In this document: positions 17,442 through 27,258 of the stretch, piece by piece | Position numbering within the stretch: position 1 is the first letter of the stretch | Layout of the letters: every line of letters starts with the position of its first letter | Assembly: GCF_937127095.1 (NCBI RefSeq) | Contig: NZ_CAKZLP010000066.1 | Span: forward strand, 107,209-171,208 | Origin: an uncultured Amphritea sp. | GTDB taxonomy: Bacteria > Pseudomonadota > Gammaproteobacteria > Pseudomonadales > Balneatricaceae | Direction: 5' to 3' | Length of the DNA stretch: 64,000 nucleotides | Position numbers and translations under genes: made by a program | The notes under the pieces: model-generated | The model's input: only the letters and a program-made list of their open reading frames with translations | Told to the model about the DNA's origin: nothing | The model's database searches: none

Positions 17442-19040
17442 TTACTCCGCAGTAAAGGCAGCCTCGAGCAATCGGCGGGTGTATTTCTGCGTCGGATTGC
17501 TGAAAATATCAGCCGCTTCGCCCTGCTCAACCACATCGCCATGCTGCATCACCAGCAGGTCATGGCTGAGCGCCTTGATGACCGCCAGGTCGTGGCTGAT
17601 GAAGATATAGCTGAGTTTGTATCGTTGCTGCAGTTCGCGCAGCAGGTCGATTATCTGTGCCTGTACGGTGCGATCGAGTGCTGAGGTGGGTTCGTCGAGG
17701 ATGATCAGCTCGGGTTTAAGAATTACCGCACGGGCAATAGCGATCCGTTGCCGCTGGCCGCCGGAAAACTCATGGGGGTAGCGATGCCGGTCAGCCGGGT
17801 CGAGACCCACCTCCCGCAGTACATCAATAATCAGTTGCTCCCGCTCGGCGGGTAAACCGATATTATGGATCTCCAGCCCTTCGCTGATCGACTCAGCCAC
17901 GGACATTCGCGGGCTCAGACTGCCGTAAGGGTCCTGAAAGACGATCTGCATTTTTCGCCGTAGCGGTTTTATCTCGCTCTGATTCAGCTGGTCGATAGGC
18001 TCGCCCGCAAAGCAGATGCCCCCTTCGGAGCGCAGCAGTCGGAGTATCGCCAGTCCCAGGGTGGTTTTACCTGAGCCGCTTTCGCCAACCACGCCCAGCG
18101 TCCGGCCGGTGTAGAGTTGGATGTTGCAGGGATTAACTGCTTTGATGTGGTCGACTGTACGCTTCAATAGTCCCCGTTTGATGGGAAACCATACTTTCAG
18201 ATTATCGGTTTCAAGGATCGGTGTACCCTGTTTCTCCACCGCCTGTGGCAGGCCGCGGGGTTCTGCATTCAGCAGTGTCTGGGTGTAAGCGTGTTGTGGC
18301 TCTGCAAATAACTGTGCAGTGCTGCTTTGTTCGACCAGTTCACCCCGATACATGACGCAGACATCATCACTATAGCGGCGCACGATATTCAGATCGTGGG
18401 TGATCAGCAGCACCGCCATTCCCAGCTTTTGCTGCAGTGAACGAAGCAGGTCGAGTATCTGTTCCTGGATGGTGACATCTAGTGCCGTGGTGGGCTCGTC
18501 GGCGATCAGCAGTTCCGGATCATTCGCAAGTGCCATGGCGATCATCACTCGCTGGCGCTGCCCGCCTGAAAGCTCGTGAGGGTAGCTGTTAAGGCGTTTT
18601 TCCGGTTCCTGGATGCCAACAAGGTTTAGCAGTTCCAGCGTTCTCTCGCGTGCCTGAGGCCCTGTTAAGCCTTTATGTAGCAGCAGCGTCTCGCCTATCT
18701 GACGGGAGATGTTGTGCAGTGGGTTAAGCGAGGTCATCGGTTCCTGGAAGATCACACTGATGCGGTCCCCCCGCAGCGAGCGCATCTCGGCTTCACTGTT
18801 CTGCAGCAGATTCTTGCCTTTGTATAGAATCTCCCCTCCAGGGTGACTGGCTTTAGGGTAGGGTAGTAGTTTAAGAATCGACATCGCGGTGACCGACTTC
18901 CCTGAACCAGACTCGCCAACCAGTGCCAGGGTTTTGCCCGCGGCAATATCAAAACTGACATTTTTGACCGCATCCACCGCATGGCTGTTCTGGCCAAAGC
19001 GGACCGACAGGTTACGAACCGACAGCAGGGTTTCAGTCAT
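17442..19040 (-). CDS. yejF: Peptide ABC importer, duplicated ATP-binding protein (YejF)
   Basis: Energises the YejABEF importer (oligopeptides; microcin C in E. coli). The 532-residue protein contains two complete nucleotide-binding domains. First: Walker A GESGSGKSV, signature LSGGQRQRVMIA, Walker B LLIADEPTTALD. Second: GESGSGKTT, FSGGQRQRIAIA, LIILDEPTSALD. Each is followed by an oligopeptide-transporter-type C-terminal extension. The start overlaps the yejE stop by 8 bp. It is the last gene of the operon; 192 bp without clear features separate it from the convergent GT-B gene. Confidence 0.95.
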   Translation of the reverse strand: MTETLLSVRNLSVRFGQNSHAVDAVKNVSFDIAAGKTLALVGESGSGKSVTAMSILKLLPYPKASHPGGEILYKGKNLLQNSEAEMRSLRGDRISVIFQEPMTSLNPLHNISRQIGETLLLHKGLTGPQARERTLELLNLVGIQEPEKRLNSYPHELSGGQRQRVMIAMALANDPELLIADEPTTALDVTIQEQILDLLRSLQQKLGMAVLLITHDLNIVRRYSDDVCVMYRGELVEQSSTAQLFAEPQHAYTQTLLNAEPRGLPQAVEKQGTPILETDNLKVWFPIKRGLLKRTVDHIKAVNPCNIQLYTGRTLGVVGESGSGKTTLGLAILRLLRSEGGICFAGEPIDQLNQSEIKPLRRKMQIVFQDPYGSLSPRMSVAESISEGLEIHNIGLPAEREQLIIDVLREVGLDPADRHRYPHEFSGGQRQRIAIARAVILKPELIILDEPTSALDRTVQAQIIDLLRELQQRYKLSYIFISHDLAVIKALSHDLLVMQHGDVVEQGEAADIFSNPTQKYTRRLLEAAFTAE

Positions 19041-20085
19041 TCATCACCTTCCGGGGGTCAAAAGCATCACGAACCGCCTCGCCAATAAATATCAGCAGTG
19101 TCAGCATAACTGACAGTGAGATAAAGGCAGTTAATCCCAGCCACGGGGCATGGAGATTGGCTTTTCCCTGTGCGACAAGTTCACCGAGTGAAGCTGAGCC
19201 TGGCGGCAAGCCAAAGCCGAGAAAATCCAGTGCGGTCAGGGTGACCAGTGAGCCGTTAAAGATAAATGGCATGAAGGTCAGGGTTGCGACCATCGCGTTG
19301 GGGAGTATATGGCGGAACATAATCAACCGGTTACTCAGGCCTAGCGCCCGGGCCGCCCGGACATACTCAAGGTTACGTCCGCGGAGGAATTCGGCACGTA
19401 CCACATCAACCAGTTGCATCCAGGAGAACAGCAGCATAATGCCCAGCAGCCACCAGAAGTTGGGCTGAACAATGCTGGCGAGAATGATCAGCAGGAAGAG
19501 CACCGGCATGCCGGACCAGATCTCAATAAAACGCTGGAAAATAAGGTCTACCTTGCCACCGTAATAGCCCTGAACTGCCCCTGCGGCAACACCGATAACG
19601 GAGCTGATCAGCGTCAGGGTGATGGCAAACAGTACCGACACCCTGAAGCCGTATATCACCCGGGCAAGCACATCCCGGCCCTGATCATCGGTGCCCAGCA
19701 GGTTGTCCGTGCTGGGCGGTGAGGGGGCGGGGACTGGCAGGTCCTGGTTGATCGTTTGATAACTAAAGCGGATTGCTGGCCAGATCATCCAGCCGCCCTT
19801 GCTGGTGATCAGATCCTGAATATAGGGGTCTTTGTAATCCGCGAAAGTGTCGAACTCACCGCCGAACTCAAGTTCGGAATAATCGATGACAACCGGGTAA
19901 TACAAGTTGTTTTTATAGCTGACTAACAGGGGTTTATCGTTGGCAATCAGTTCGGCAAACAGGCTGAGGACAAACAAAATCAGAAACAGCCAGAGCGCCC
20001 AGTAACCGCGCTTATTGTTGCGAAAATTCTGTAATCTGCGCTGGTTGATGGGGCTTATTTTTTTAGGTTTGAACCGTGTCAGCAT
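19033..20085 (-). CDS. yejE: Peptide ABC importer permease YejE
   Basis: Inner-membrane permease of 350 residues with an N-terminal OppC_N segment (RRGYWALWLFLILFVLSLF-type helix, 31-50). A long periplasmic insert with GTDDQGRDVLARVIYGFRVS follows, then a binding-protein-dependent transport domain with the EAA loop around EYVRAARALGLSNRLIMFRHILPNA. It pairs with YejB. It starts 5 nt downstream of the yejB stop and overlaps yejF. Confidence 0.95.
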   Translation of the reverse strand: MLTRFKPKKISPINQRRLQNFRNNKRGYWALWLFLILFVLSLFAELIANDKPLLVSYKNNLYYPVVIDYSELEFGGEFDTFADYKDPYIQDLITSKGGWMIWPAIRFSYQTINQDLPVPAPSPPSTDNLLGTDDQGRDVLARVIYGFRVSVLFAITLTLISSVIGVAAGAVQGYYGGKVDLIFQRFIEIWSGMPVLFLLIILASIVQPNFWWLLGIMLLFSWMQLVDVVRAEFLRGRNLEYVRAARALGLSNRLIMFRHILPNAMVATLTFMPFIFNGSLVTLTALDFLGFGLPPGSASLGELVAQGKANLHAPWLGLTAFISLSVMLTLLIFIGEAVRDAFDPRKVMND

Positions 20086-20090
20086 ACTGC

Positions 20091-21185
20091 TCAGTTCTCT
20101 CTGCTTTCAAAATCGATTCGAGGGTCAACCGCGACGTAGGTCAGATCACTCACCAGCTTCAGTAACAGGCCGATCAGGGTGAAGATATACAGGGTGCCAA
20201 AGATCACCGGGTAATCCCGTTTTATCACCGCTTCGTAACCCAGCAGACCGATGCCATCGAGGGAGAATATCACCTCAATCAGCATGGAACCGGTGAAAAA
20301 AATACCGATCAGAGCGGCGGGCATCCCGGCAATAATCAGCAGCATTGCATTGCGGAATACATGGCCATAGAGTACCTGATTTTCAGTCAGTCCTTTTGCT
20401 CTGGCTGTGACGACATACTGCTTGTTTATCTCATCAAGAAAGGAGTTTTTGGTGAGCATCGATAGCGTAGCAAAGCTACCGATAACAGATACCAGGACGG
20501 GTAGAGTGATATGCCAGAAATAATCTTTAATCTGTCCCCACATCGTCATCTGATCAAAATCGGGAGAGGTCAGCCCCCTCAGTGGAAACCAGCTGAAATA
20601 GGTTCCTCCGGCAAACAGTACGATCAACAGAATGGCAAACAGGAAGTTGGGTATGGCATAGCCGACGATGATAACTGAGCTGGTCCAGACATCGAAGGGC
20701 GTACCATCGCGCACCGCTTTTTTGATCCCCAGCGGCACAGCGACAAGATAGGTGATCAGCGTGGTCCAGAGCCCCAGAGAGATGGAAACCGGTAGTTTCT
20801 CGATAATCAGGTCGGTGACTTTTTTACCACTGAACAGACTTTCGCCAAAATCGAACACCAGATAGTTTTTCAGCATCTGAAAGAAGCGTTCATGGGCGGG
20901 TTTGTCGAAGCCGAACTGGGCCTCTATCTGTTTGATCAATTGCGGGTCGAGCCCTCTGGCGCCGCGATAGCTGCTGTCGTTCGTGCTTGTTGATGCGTTG
21001 CTGAAGTCTGACTGGGCCGAGCCGTCGAAGCGGGAGGTTGCGCTGGCATTCAACCCCTGCAGATTAGCAATAGTTTGTTCAACCGGGCCGCCGGGTGCGG
21101 CCTGGATGATAAGAAAGTTGATGGTCAGAATACCCAGCAGTGTAGGAATAATCAGCAGCAAGCGCCGCAGGATATAGGCTGCCAT
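20091..21185 (-). CDS. yejB: Peptide ABC importer permease YejB
   Basis: Second permease of the importer, 364 residues. MAAYILRRLLLIIPTLLGILTINF is the typical first helix of OppB/DppB proteins. A periplasmic insert rich in Ser and Thr (about residues 45-75) precedes the conserved QLIKQIEAQFGFD. The EAA loop is KQYVVTARAKGLTENQVLYGHVFRNA. The ATG follows the yejA stop after 5 nt. Confidence 0.95.
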   Translation of the reverse strand: MAAYILRRLLLIIPTLLGILTINFLIIQAAPGGPVEQTIANLQGLNASATSRFDGSAQSDFSNASTSTNDSSYRGARGLDPQLIKQIEAQFGFDKPAHERFFQMLKNYLVFDFGESLFSGKKVTDLIIEKLPVSISLGLWTTLITYLVAVPLGIKKAVRDGTPFDVWTSSVIIVGYAIPNFLFAILLIVLFAGGTYFSWFPLRGLTSPDFDQMTMWGQIKDYFWHITLPVLVSVIGSFATLSMLTKNSFLDEINKQYVVTARAKGLTENQVLYGHVFRNAMLLIIAGMPAALIGIFFTGSMLIEVIFSLDGIGLLGYEAVIKRDYPVIFGTLYIFTLIGLLLKLVSDLTYVAVDPRIDFESREN

Positions 21186-21190
21186 TCAGA

Positions 21191-23011
21191 TCACTGCTCC
21201 ATCTTTTCCGGTTTAACCCACCAGGTATCAAATCCCAGCGAGTATTGGGGCCGGATCTGAGGGAAGTCGAATTTATCCCAGTATGCTACTCGGTAGCTGT
21301 TAATGTGGTACTGCGGAATCACGTAGTGGTTCCACTGCAGCACCCGGTCAAGAGCGCGGGTACGCAGCACCAATTGCTCCCGGTCAGGCGCCTGAATCAG
21401 TTGTTCGATCAGATAGTCGACGGCCGGATTTTTAATGCCGATCATATTGCGACTGCCGGGCTGATCTGCAGTAGATGAGTGCCAGTACTCCCGCTGTTCG
21501 TTACCCGGTGAAGACGATTGGCCGAAACCGCTGACGATGACGTCAAAATCAAAGCTGCGAACCCGGTTGATGTACTGGGATGCATCAATAATGCGGATTG
21601 AGGGCTTAATCCCCATGCGCTCCAGGTTGCGGGCAAAGGGTGCCACTACCCGCTCAAACGCGGGTTGCACCAGTAGAATCTCAAAGGTCATCTGTTTGCC
21701 ATCAGGACCGAGTAGCAGGCCGTCCTTCAATGCCCAGCCAGCACTTTTAAGTAGCCGCAGGGCGGTGCGTAGCTGTCCACGTGTATTGCCATCACCGTTG
21801 GTTGTTGGGGCTTTGTAGACCTGAGTAAACACCTCGGGTGGCACCTGGTTACGGATCGGCTCAAGGATCTCCATCTCCTTTTTAGTGGGCAGCTCGGTGG
21901 CCGCCATCTCTGAGTTGGAGAAATAGCTGTTGGTGCGGGTATAGGCGTTATAGAAAATATTCTGGTTGGTCCATTCGAAGTCAAAGGCGTATGCCAGTGC
22001 CTCTCTTACCTTGCTGTCAGAAAAGTAGGGCTTGCGGGTATTGAGTATAAACGCCTGCATGCCGGTGGGGTTCTGATGTGTCAGGTTGCGGGTAATAATC
22101 TTGCCTTCATCAAATACTGCTCCGGTATAACCGGTGGCCCACTGTTTGGATGAGGTTTCCTGACGGAAATCGTATTCGCCACCCTTAAAAGCTTCGAGGG
22201 CAACATTGCCGTCTTTGTAATAGTCATAGCGGATGGTATCGAAGTTAAAACGTCCACGGTTAACCGGTAGATTCGCTCCCCAGTAGTCCGGGTTTCTGCG
22301 ATAGGTAATGGTGCGTCCTGCATCGAAACTGTCGATCAGGTAAGCGCCGGAGCCGACTGGGATCTCTAGTCCGGGTTGACTGAAGTCACGGCTTTCCCAG
22401 TAGTGTTTCGGCAGAATGCTCACCTCGCCGACGATCAGTGCCAGTTCACGATTCTCAGTGGCGCTGAAACTGAATTTAACCCGCTTATCGGAAAGCGCTT
22501 CGATGTTAGAAATATCCCGGTAGTACGACCGGTAAAACGGTGAGCCTTGCTCTCGCAGTAGCTTAAAGCTATACACCACATCCTCAGCGGTGACCGGCTG
22601 GCCATCGCTGAAACGGGCATCAGGGTTCAGGTTGAATATTATCCAGCTGCGATCATCGGCGACCTCCAGAGACTCAGCCAACAGACCGTAGAGTGAAAAC
22701 GGTTCATCCTGTGCTTTAGTCAGCAGTGAGTCATAGATAAGGCCGATACCATCCGCTGCAGCCCCTTTAATGATAAATCCGTTGAAACTGTCAAAGGTAC
22801 CTAGCGCATCCTCAGAAACACTACCGCCTTTGGGCGCATCGGGATTAACATAATCGAAGTGCTGAAAACCCGGAGGGTATTTCAGGTCTCCATACATGGA
22901 AATGCCGTGCTGCGGTGTGGCAGCCTGAAGCGGTGAGGTGAGTGTGCAGATCAGAGTTGCAGATAACAGGCAAAGCGTTGATATCTGCTTAGATAACTGT
23001 TTGAAATTCAT
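21191..23011 (-). CDS. yejA: Extracellular peptide-binding protein YejA
   Basis: Periplasmic solute-binding protein (SBP family 5) of 606 residues that delivers peptides to YejBEF. The Sec signal peptide spans about residues 1-30 with cleavage near LQAA-TPQHG. The lobe motifs PDARFSDGQPVTAEDVVYSFKLL and RRNPDYWG are characteristic of the family. The C-terminal Trp-rich region is conserved in YejA. It is the first gene of the yejABEF operon. The 79-bp upstream gap contains the inverted repeat CCTGTT-7-AACAGG (23038-23056). Confidence 0.93.
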   Translation of the reverse strand: MNFKQLSKQISTLCLLSATLICTLTSPLQAATPQHGISMYGDLKYPPGFQHFDYVNPDAPKGGSVSEDALGTFDSFNGFIIKGAAADGIGLIYDSLLTKAQDEPFSLYGLLAESLEVADDRSWIIFNLNPDARFSDGQPVTAEDVVYSFKLLREQGSPFYRSYYRDISNIEALSDKRVKFSFSATENRELALIVGEVSILPKHYWESRDFSQPGLEIPVGSGAYLIDSFDAGRTITYRRNPDYWGANLPVNRGRFNFDTIRYDYYKDGNVALEAFKGGEYDFRQETSSKQWATGYTGAVFDEGKIITRNLTHQNPTGMQAFILNTRKPYFSDSKVREALAYAFDFEWTNQNIFYNAYTRTNSYFSNSEMAATELPTKKEMEILEPIRNQVPPEVFTQVYKAPTTNGDGNTRGQLRTALRLLKSAGWALKDGLLLGPDGKQMTFEILLVQPAFERVVAPFARNLERMGIKPSIRIIDASQYINRVRSFDFDVIVSGFGQSSSPGNEQREYWHSSTADQPGSRNMIGIKNPAVDYLIEQLIQAPDREQLVLRTRALDRVLQWNHYVIPQYHINSYRVAYWDKFDFPQIRPQYSLGFDTWWVKPEKMEQ

Positions 23012-23090
23012 CCGTAATTATCCAGCCAGATTGATAACCTGTTAATTTATAACAGGCAGATTGGGTTATAGCTAGTTATATGAGTACGGA

Positions 23091-23339
23091 TCAGTGGTTT
23101 TGTTCAAATTCAGTGGCCAGTTCAGTCAGGCGCTGATGCTGCAGTTTACGTTTGACCTTGTCGGTTTTCATTTTGTTAAGCTGTGCGGTGAGATAGTTAC
23201 GCTTCTCATTGTCGCCATCGGCTAGGCCCGAGATCAGGTCTTTATCCATCCAGTTACATATCTTGTGATAGAGGATAAATTTAAACAGAAGCGCTGTCGC
23301 CGTTGCGAAGATAATGATACCAATGCTGATTGCGTCCAT
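23091..23339 (-). CDS. Small membrane-anchored hypothetical protein
   Basis: An 82-residue protein I cannot assign to a family. It has one N-terminal membrane helix (about residues 4-22, ISIGIIIFATATALLFKFI), then a charged, Lys/Gln-rich helical tail with a KMKTDKVKRKLQHQRLTELATEFEQ stretch likely to be cytoplasmic. The ATG is clear and the gene lies between mltD and yejA on the same strand. Confidence 0.6.
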   Translation of the reverse strand: MDAISIGIIIFATATALLFKFILYHKICNWMDKDLISGLADGDNEKRNYLTAQLNKMKTDKVKRKLQHQRLTELATEFEQNH

Positions 23340-23387
23340 GTTTGACTCCAGTGGCTGAGGGCTGTGCTTATTTATCCAGCGTACTTA

Positions 23388-24998
23388 CTAATGGGCTTTG
23401 GTTAAATCAACATAGAGCGTGAGGCGCTGTCCAGGCTGAAGATATTTGCTTTTTTCCAGTTTATTCCAGCGCTTGATGTCACTGATGGTTACACGAAAAC
23501 GGTCGGCGATAGTATACAGCGAGTCGCCACTGCGAACAGAGTAACCGACCCTGCGGATCATTTGCTCATCACTGCGACTGAGGCCCTGATTCGTGTCTGC
23601 TTTCCACATAGTCAGGGTTTGACCAACCCGTAAAGGGTCCCCGGGGGCCATCTGGTTCCATGAGGCCAGCTCACGAACACTGACATTGTTTGCGTTAGCG
23701 ATCTTCCAGAAACTGTCACCGGCTTTAACCTCATAGCTGGATTTATTCCGGTCGCTCTGAGCTAGCTGGTTTTGTTTACGATTGAAGCGCTGAGACTGGC
23801 TTAGGGAGTATTCACTGGAGTCATGCTTAGCGCTGGGAATCAGCAGGTATTTACCGGCACGGATATTATTGCTGCTTAACTGGTTAGCTTTGCGAATGAC
23901 GTCTGACGTTGTTTTATAGTGACGGGCGATGGTGCTGATAGTTTCCCCCTTGTTGATTTTGTGTCGTGCCCAGTTAACCCGCTGCCCAGAGGGCAGTGCT
24001 GCCAGACGACTGCGGAACTGCTCTGCGGACTCTGCCGGAACCAGCAGTCGATGGGGGCCGTCGGGGTCAGTCGCCCAGCGGTTAAAGCCAGGGTTTAGCT
24101 GATAGAGTTCCTGAGTGGTGATCGAGCTGAGTTCAGCTGCCTGAGCCAGGTCAATCTGGCTACCCAGTTGTACCTCTTCAAACACTGGCTCATTTGCCAG
24201 TGGAGGAAGGATCAGATCATGTTGTTCAGCGTCGCGGATGAGCCGTGATACCGCCAATAGTTTGGGCACATAGGCTCGGGTTTCTTTGGGTAGATCCAGC
24301 GACCAGAAATCGGTATCAAGTCCTTTTTTTTCATTACGACGGATCGCTTTAGAAACGGTGCCGCCACCACAGTTATATGCTGCGAGCGCCAGTTCCCAGC
24401 TATCAAACCGGTCATGAAGTTGCTGCAGGTAGTTCAGTGCAGCATCAGTGGATGCAACAATATCGCGTCGCCCGTCGTACCACCAACTGTTCTTCAGGCC
24501 GAAATGTTTGGCTGTACCGGGAATAAACTGCCAGGGGCCTGCGGCGCGTCCGTGAGAATAGGCAAAAGGATCGTAGGCACTTTCCACGATGGGCAGCAGA
24601 GCAACCTCGGCGGGCATATCACGCTTGAGAACTTCGCCGAGAATGAAGTAGTAGTATCGGCTGGCCCGTGTGGCCACCCGCTGCATATATTCAGGATGTT
24701 TTTTATACCAGTCGAACTGGGCTTGTAAACGGGGTTTATTATTATCCAGGTTCAGCTGCATATGTTGGCGTGTCAGTTGCCAAAGATCGTCAATAAATTC
24801 AGGATGATCTGCCTGCTTTTCATCGGCGGTGGGCTGAATAACCAGCGGCTTCTGTAACCGCTCAGGCGGCTCTTTTTGCAACTGAGAGGGTGTGCCGGAA
24901 TCAGTTGCCGACTGCTGGCTGATAAGCTGATTCGTCTGACAGCCGGCAAGAACAAGCCCGGCAGCGGTGAGTACAATAATTTTTCTGACCAGCTGCAT
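23388..24998 (-). CDS. mltD: Membrane-bound lytic murein transglycosylase D
   Basis: Outer-membrane lipoprotein that cleaves peptidoglycan glycan strands to 1,6-anhydro ends. The 536-residue product has a lipobox LVLAGC (Cys19), an SLT catalytic domain around residues 105-230 (catalytic Glu in LPIVESAYDP, then GRAAGPWQFIPGTAKHFGL and LALAAYNCGGGTV), and three C-terminal LysM repeats starting near INKGETISTIARHY, YEVKAGDSFWKIAN and YSVRSGDSLYTIAD. As in E. coli and Pseudomonas it is adjacent to gloB. Confidence 0.95.
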   Translation of the reverse strand: MQLVRKIIVLTAAGLVLAGCQTNQLISQQSATDSGTPSQLQKEPPERLQKPLVIQPTADEKQADHPEFIDDLWQLTRQHMQLNLDNNKPRLQAQFDWYKKHPEYMQRVATRASRYYYFILGEVLKRDMPAEVALLPIVESAYDPFAYSHGRAAGPWQFIPGTAKHFGLKNSWWYDGRRDIVASTDAALNYLQQLHDRFDSWELALAAYNCGGGTVSKAIRRNEKKGLDTDFWSLDLPKETRAYVPKLLAVSRLIRDAEQHDLILPPLANEPVFEEVQLGSQIDLAQAAELSSITTQELYQLNPGFNRWATDPDGPHRLLVPAESAEQFRSRLAALPSGQRVNWARHKINKGETISTIARHYKTTSDVIRKANQLSSNNIRAGKYLLIPSAKHDSSEYSLSQSQRFNRKQNQLAQSDRNKSSYEVKAGDSFWKIANANNVSVRELASWNQMAPGDPLRVGQTLTMWKADTNQGLSRSDEQMIRRVGYSVRSGDSLYTIADRFRVTISDIKRWNKLEKSKYLQPGQRLTLYVDLTKAH

Positions 24999-25106
24999 CG
25001 GCTAATGCGCCCTGTTAAATATAAAAGGATGCATTTTATGGGGCAGTTTACGGAGGGTCAACCGTTAATGCCCCCAGTCTGAGCTACATCAATATTAACC
25101 CTGCTA

Positions 25107-25122
25107 GCAGCAGGTCTGCTGC
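25107..25122. repeat. GC-rich hairpin downstream of gloB
   Basis: GCAGCAG/CTGCTGC with a 2-nt centre overlaps a second palindrome CTGCTAGCAG at 25101-25110. It lies just beyond the gloB stop on the minus strand. No T-run follows, so termination activity is uncertain. Confidence 0.5.
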
Positions 25123-25126
25123 GCTA

Positions 25127-25900
25127 TTAAAACTGGTTCTTCCATTCCCGGATCATAGCGAATATCGCTACCTCTGACGTCAGTGGGCCACCGGCAAATA
25201 GCTCTGCGGATTGTCGAACCGGTGCTTCACTATAACGCAGGAAAGGGTTGATCTGTTTTTCTGTTGCGATATCTGTCGGTAGCGTCGGTTGACCTGATTC
25301 GCGCAGGCGGGTGCAGTGTTCTATCGCCTCAGTGATGTGAGTATTAGTCGGTTCAACCGCTGCAGCAAAAGTAAGGTTGGCCAGTGAGTACTCATGGGTG
25401 CAGTAGATCTGAGTTGTATCGGGTAGTCTTCTGAAATATTCCATCGCTCGATGCATCTGCTCAGCACTGCCCTCAAACAGTCTGCCGCAGCCCGCCAGGA
25501 AAAGTGTGTCACCACAAAAAAGCTGCGGGTCGGGGCCCGCGAGGTAATAGCTGATGTGATCCAGCGTATGTCCTGGAACCTCTTTTATGTTCAGGGTCAG
25601 CCCCAGTAGTTCAACTTTATCGCCATCGGTGAGTTTATCGGTGATCCCCTCGAAAGGTGAGTTGTCCGGACCGTATACTTTAACTGGGTGTTGCTGACAC
25701 AGTTGCATGACACCACCGGTGTGATCCTGGTGATGGTGGGTGATAAGAATGGTTGTTAGTTGCAGGTTGTTTTCCTTCAGGTAACGGTTTACAACATTGG
25801 CGTCACCGGGGTCTATAACCGCAACTTCGTTACCGCCGGGTACAGTCAGAGCCCAAATATAGTTATCATTAAAAGCGGGAATTGGCATGACATTAAACAT
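25127..25900 (-). CDS. gloB: Hydroxyacylglutathione hydrolase (glyoxalase II)
   Basis: Cytosolic metallo-beta-lactamase-fold enzyme that hydrolyses S-lactoylglutathione in methylglyoxal detoxification. The 257-residue product shows the metal motif THHHQDHTGG, GHTLDHISYY, the CGDTLFLAGCGRLFEG block and CTHEYSLANLTFA, the glutathione-site region. The C-terminal HAGH_C domain is present. The ATG at 25900 (MFNVMPIPAFNDNY) matches the family N-terminus; an upstream in-frame ATG would add 24 unrelated residues. It is divergent from the yafS-like gene. Confidence 0.95.
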   Translation of the reverse strand: MFNVMPIPAFNDNYIWALTVPGGNEVAVIDPGDANVVNRYLKENNLQLTTILITHHHQDHTGGVMQLCQQHPVKVYGPDNSPFEGITDKLTDGDKVELLGLTLNIKEVPGHTLDHISYYLAGPDPQLFCGDTLFLAGCGRLFEGSAEQMHRAMEYFRRLPDTTQIYCTHEYSLANLTFAAAVEPTNTHITEAIEHCTRLRESGQPTLPTDIATEKQINPFLRYSEAPVRQSAELFAGGPLTSEVAIFAMIREWKNQF

Positions 25901-26027
25901 TTTAGGCCTCGGCTGTATCGGATTTGTCAGATATAGTAGTACATAATGACCAGATGAGGTGCGGGTGTGCATCTCTTCGGCTACAAGATTAACCTATTCA
26001 AACCGGAGCGTTAAGGGCTAATAATGT

Positions 26028-26813
26028 ATGGGTTTTAAACGACAGCCATCGCTTGGCGAGTGGATACCAGAACTGCGCAGTTGGTTTGAAACGGAATTAG
26101 GCCAACAGTTGCTAGCCTCGGAGCGGGAGCTGCTGGATCGTTTGTTGCCGACCATGTTTGGTTACCACCTACTGCAGATAAGTTTTGATAACCGGCTTGA
26201 CCTTGCCCGGGAAAGCCCTGTACGTCACCAGATTCCGGTAAACCCCATTTTTGAACTTGGCTTATCGGATAGTGCAGTGATTGCCCGTAATGAAGAACTA
26301 CCCTTTGAGCATAACAGCGTCGACGTGGTACTGCTTCATCATGGTCTTGATTTTGCCCAAAGTCCTCATCAGGTACTCAGAGAGTCAGCCCGGGTTTTAC
26401 GCCCCGGTGGTTACCTGCTGAATATTGGTTTTAATCCGATCAGTTGGTGGGGGCTGTACCGGAAGCTTAAATTTGATAAAGAAACGGTGCCCTGGCAAGG
26501 GCATTTCATCGGGCCGCAGCGGATGCATGACTGGTTAGCTCTGCTTGAGCTGACCGTGGTAAAAGAGCTGTCAGACTACTACCGCATGCCGTTTGAAAAA
26601 GAGAGTTGGCGGCAGCGGGGACGGCTGATTGATGCCATGACCCGACGTTGCTCATCTCATTGCGGCGCTTTTATGTTGCAGGTTGCCCGCAAAGATGTGG
26701 GTGGTATGACCCCGATTGAACCTGTTTGGAAAAAACGAAAGTTGATTAATATACCACTGGTTGAGCCCTCAACCCGTGGTGCCCGAGGAAGTGTTAGTGA
26801 AGAAAAAAATTAA
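26028..26813 (+). CDS. yafS: Class I SAM-dependent methyltransferase, YafS type
   Basis: A 261-residue protein with the methyltransferase type 11 layout. The acidic motif LPFEHNSVDVVLLHHGLDF and the post-motif VLRPGGYLLNIGFNP are clear, while the Gly-rich motif I is weak. Its place between gloB and rnhA-dnaQ is the E. coli and Pseudomonas order, which supports the YafS identity. The substrate is unknown. The 3' end overlaps rnhA by 17 bp. Confidence 0.8.
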   Translation: MGFKRQPSLGEWIPELRSWFETELGQQLLASERELLDRLLPTMFGYHLLQISFDNRLDLARESPVRHQIPVNPIFELGLSDSAVIARNEELPFEHNSVDVVLLHHGLDFAQSPHQVLRESARVLRPGGYLLNIGFNPISWWGLYRKLKFDKETVPWQGHFIGPQRMHDWLALLELTVVKELSDYYRMPFEKESWRQRGRLIDAMTRRCSSHCGAFMLQVARKDVGGMTPIEPVWKKRKLINIPLVEPSTRGARGSVSEEKN

Positions 26814-27243
26814 TATCTATACCGATGGCGCCTGCAAGGGAAATCCGGGGCCAGGGGGATGGGGAGCGGTATTGCAATATGGTGATCACTCTAAAGAATT
26901 GTTTGGCGGCGAGATGAATACCACCAACAACCGGATGGAGTTAATGGCAGCGATTGAAGCGCTGACCGTACTCAAAGAGTCCTGTGAGATAGTGCTGACG
27001 ACGGATTCACAGTATGTCCGGAAAGGGATTACCGAATGGCTGGCAGGCTGGAAGCGTAATGGTTGGAAAACATCAGCGAAAAAGCCAGTGAAAAATGCTG
27101 ATCTGTGGCAACGGCTTGAAACACAAACGGCACGGCATCAGATTGAGTGGAAATGGGTAAAGGGTCACAGCGGTCATCCCGGGAATGAACTGGCGGATCA
27201 GCTGGCTAACCGGGGCGTTGAACAGGCCCTGCAACTGGCGTAA
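26797..27243 (+). CDS. rnhA: Ribonuclease HI
   Basis: Removes RNA from RNA-DNA hybrids. The 148-residue product has the active-site Asp in YTDGACKGNPGPGGWG, the Glu in NRMELMAAIEAL, the Asp in LTTDSQYV, and the final acidic site in KGHSGHPGNELADQLAN. GTG 26797 is chosen because GAGGAA lies exactly 6 nt upstream and the protein then starts like other RnhA (VKKKINIYTDG). It is translationally linked to yafS by overlap and followed by dnaQ. Confidence 0.95.
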   Translation: MKKKINIYTDGACKGNPGPGGWGAVLQYGDHSKELFGGEMNTTNNRMELMAAIEALTVLKESCEIVLTTDSQYVRKGITEWLAGWKRNGWKTSAKKPVKNADLWQRLETQTARHQIEWKWVKGHSGHPGNELADQLANRGVEQALQLA

Positions 27244-27258
27244 GTGAACAGATAAATT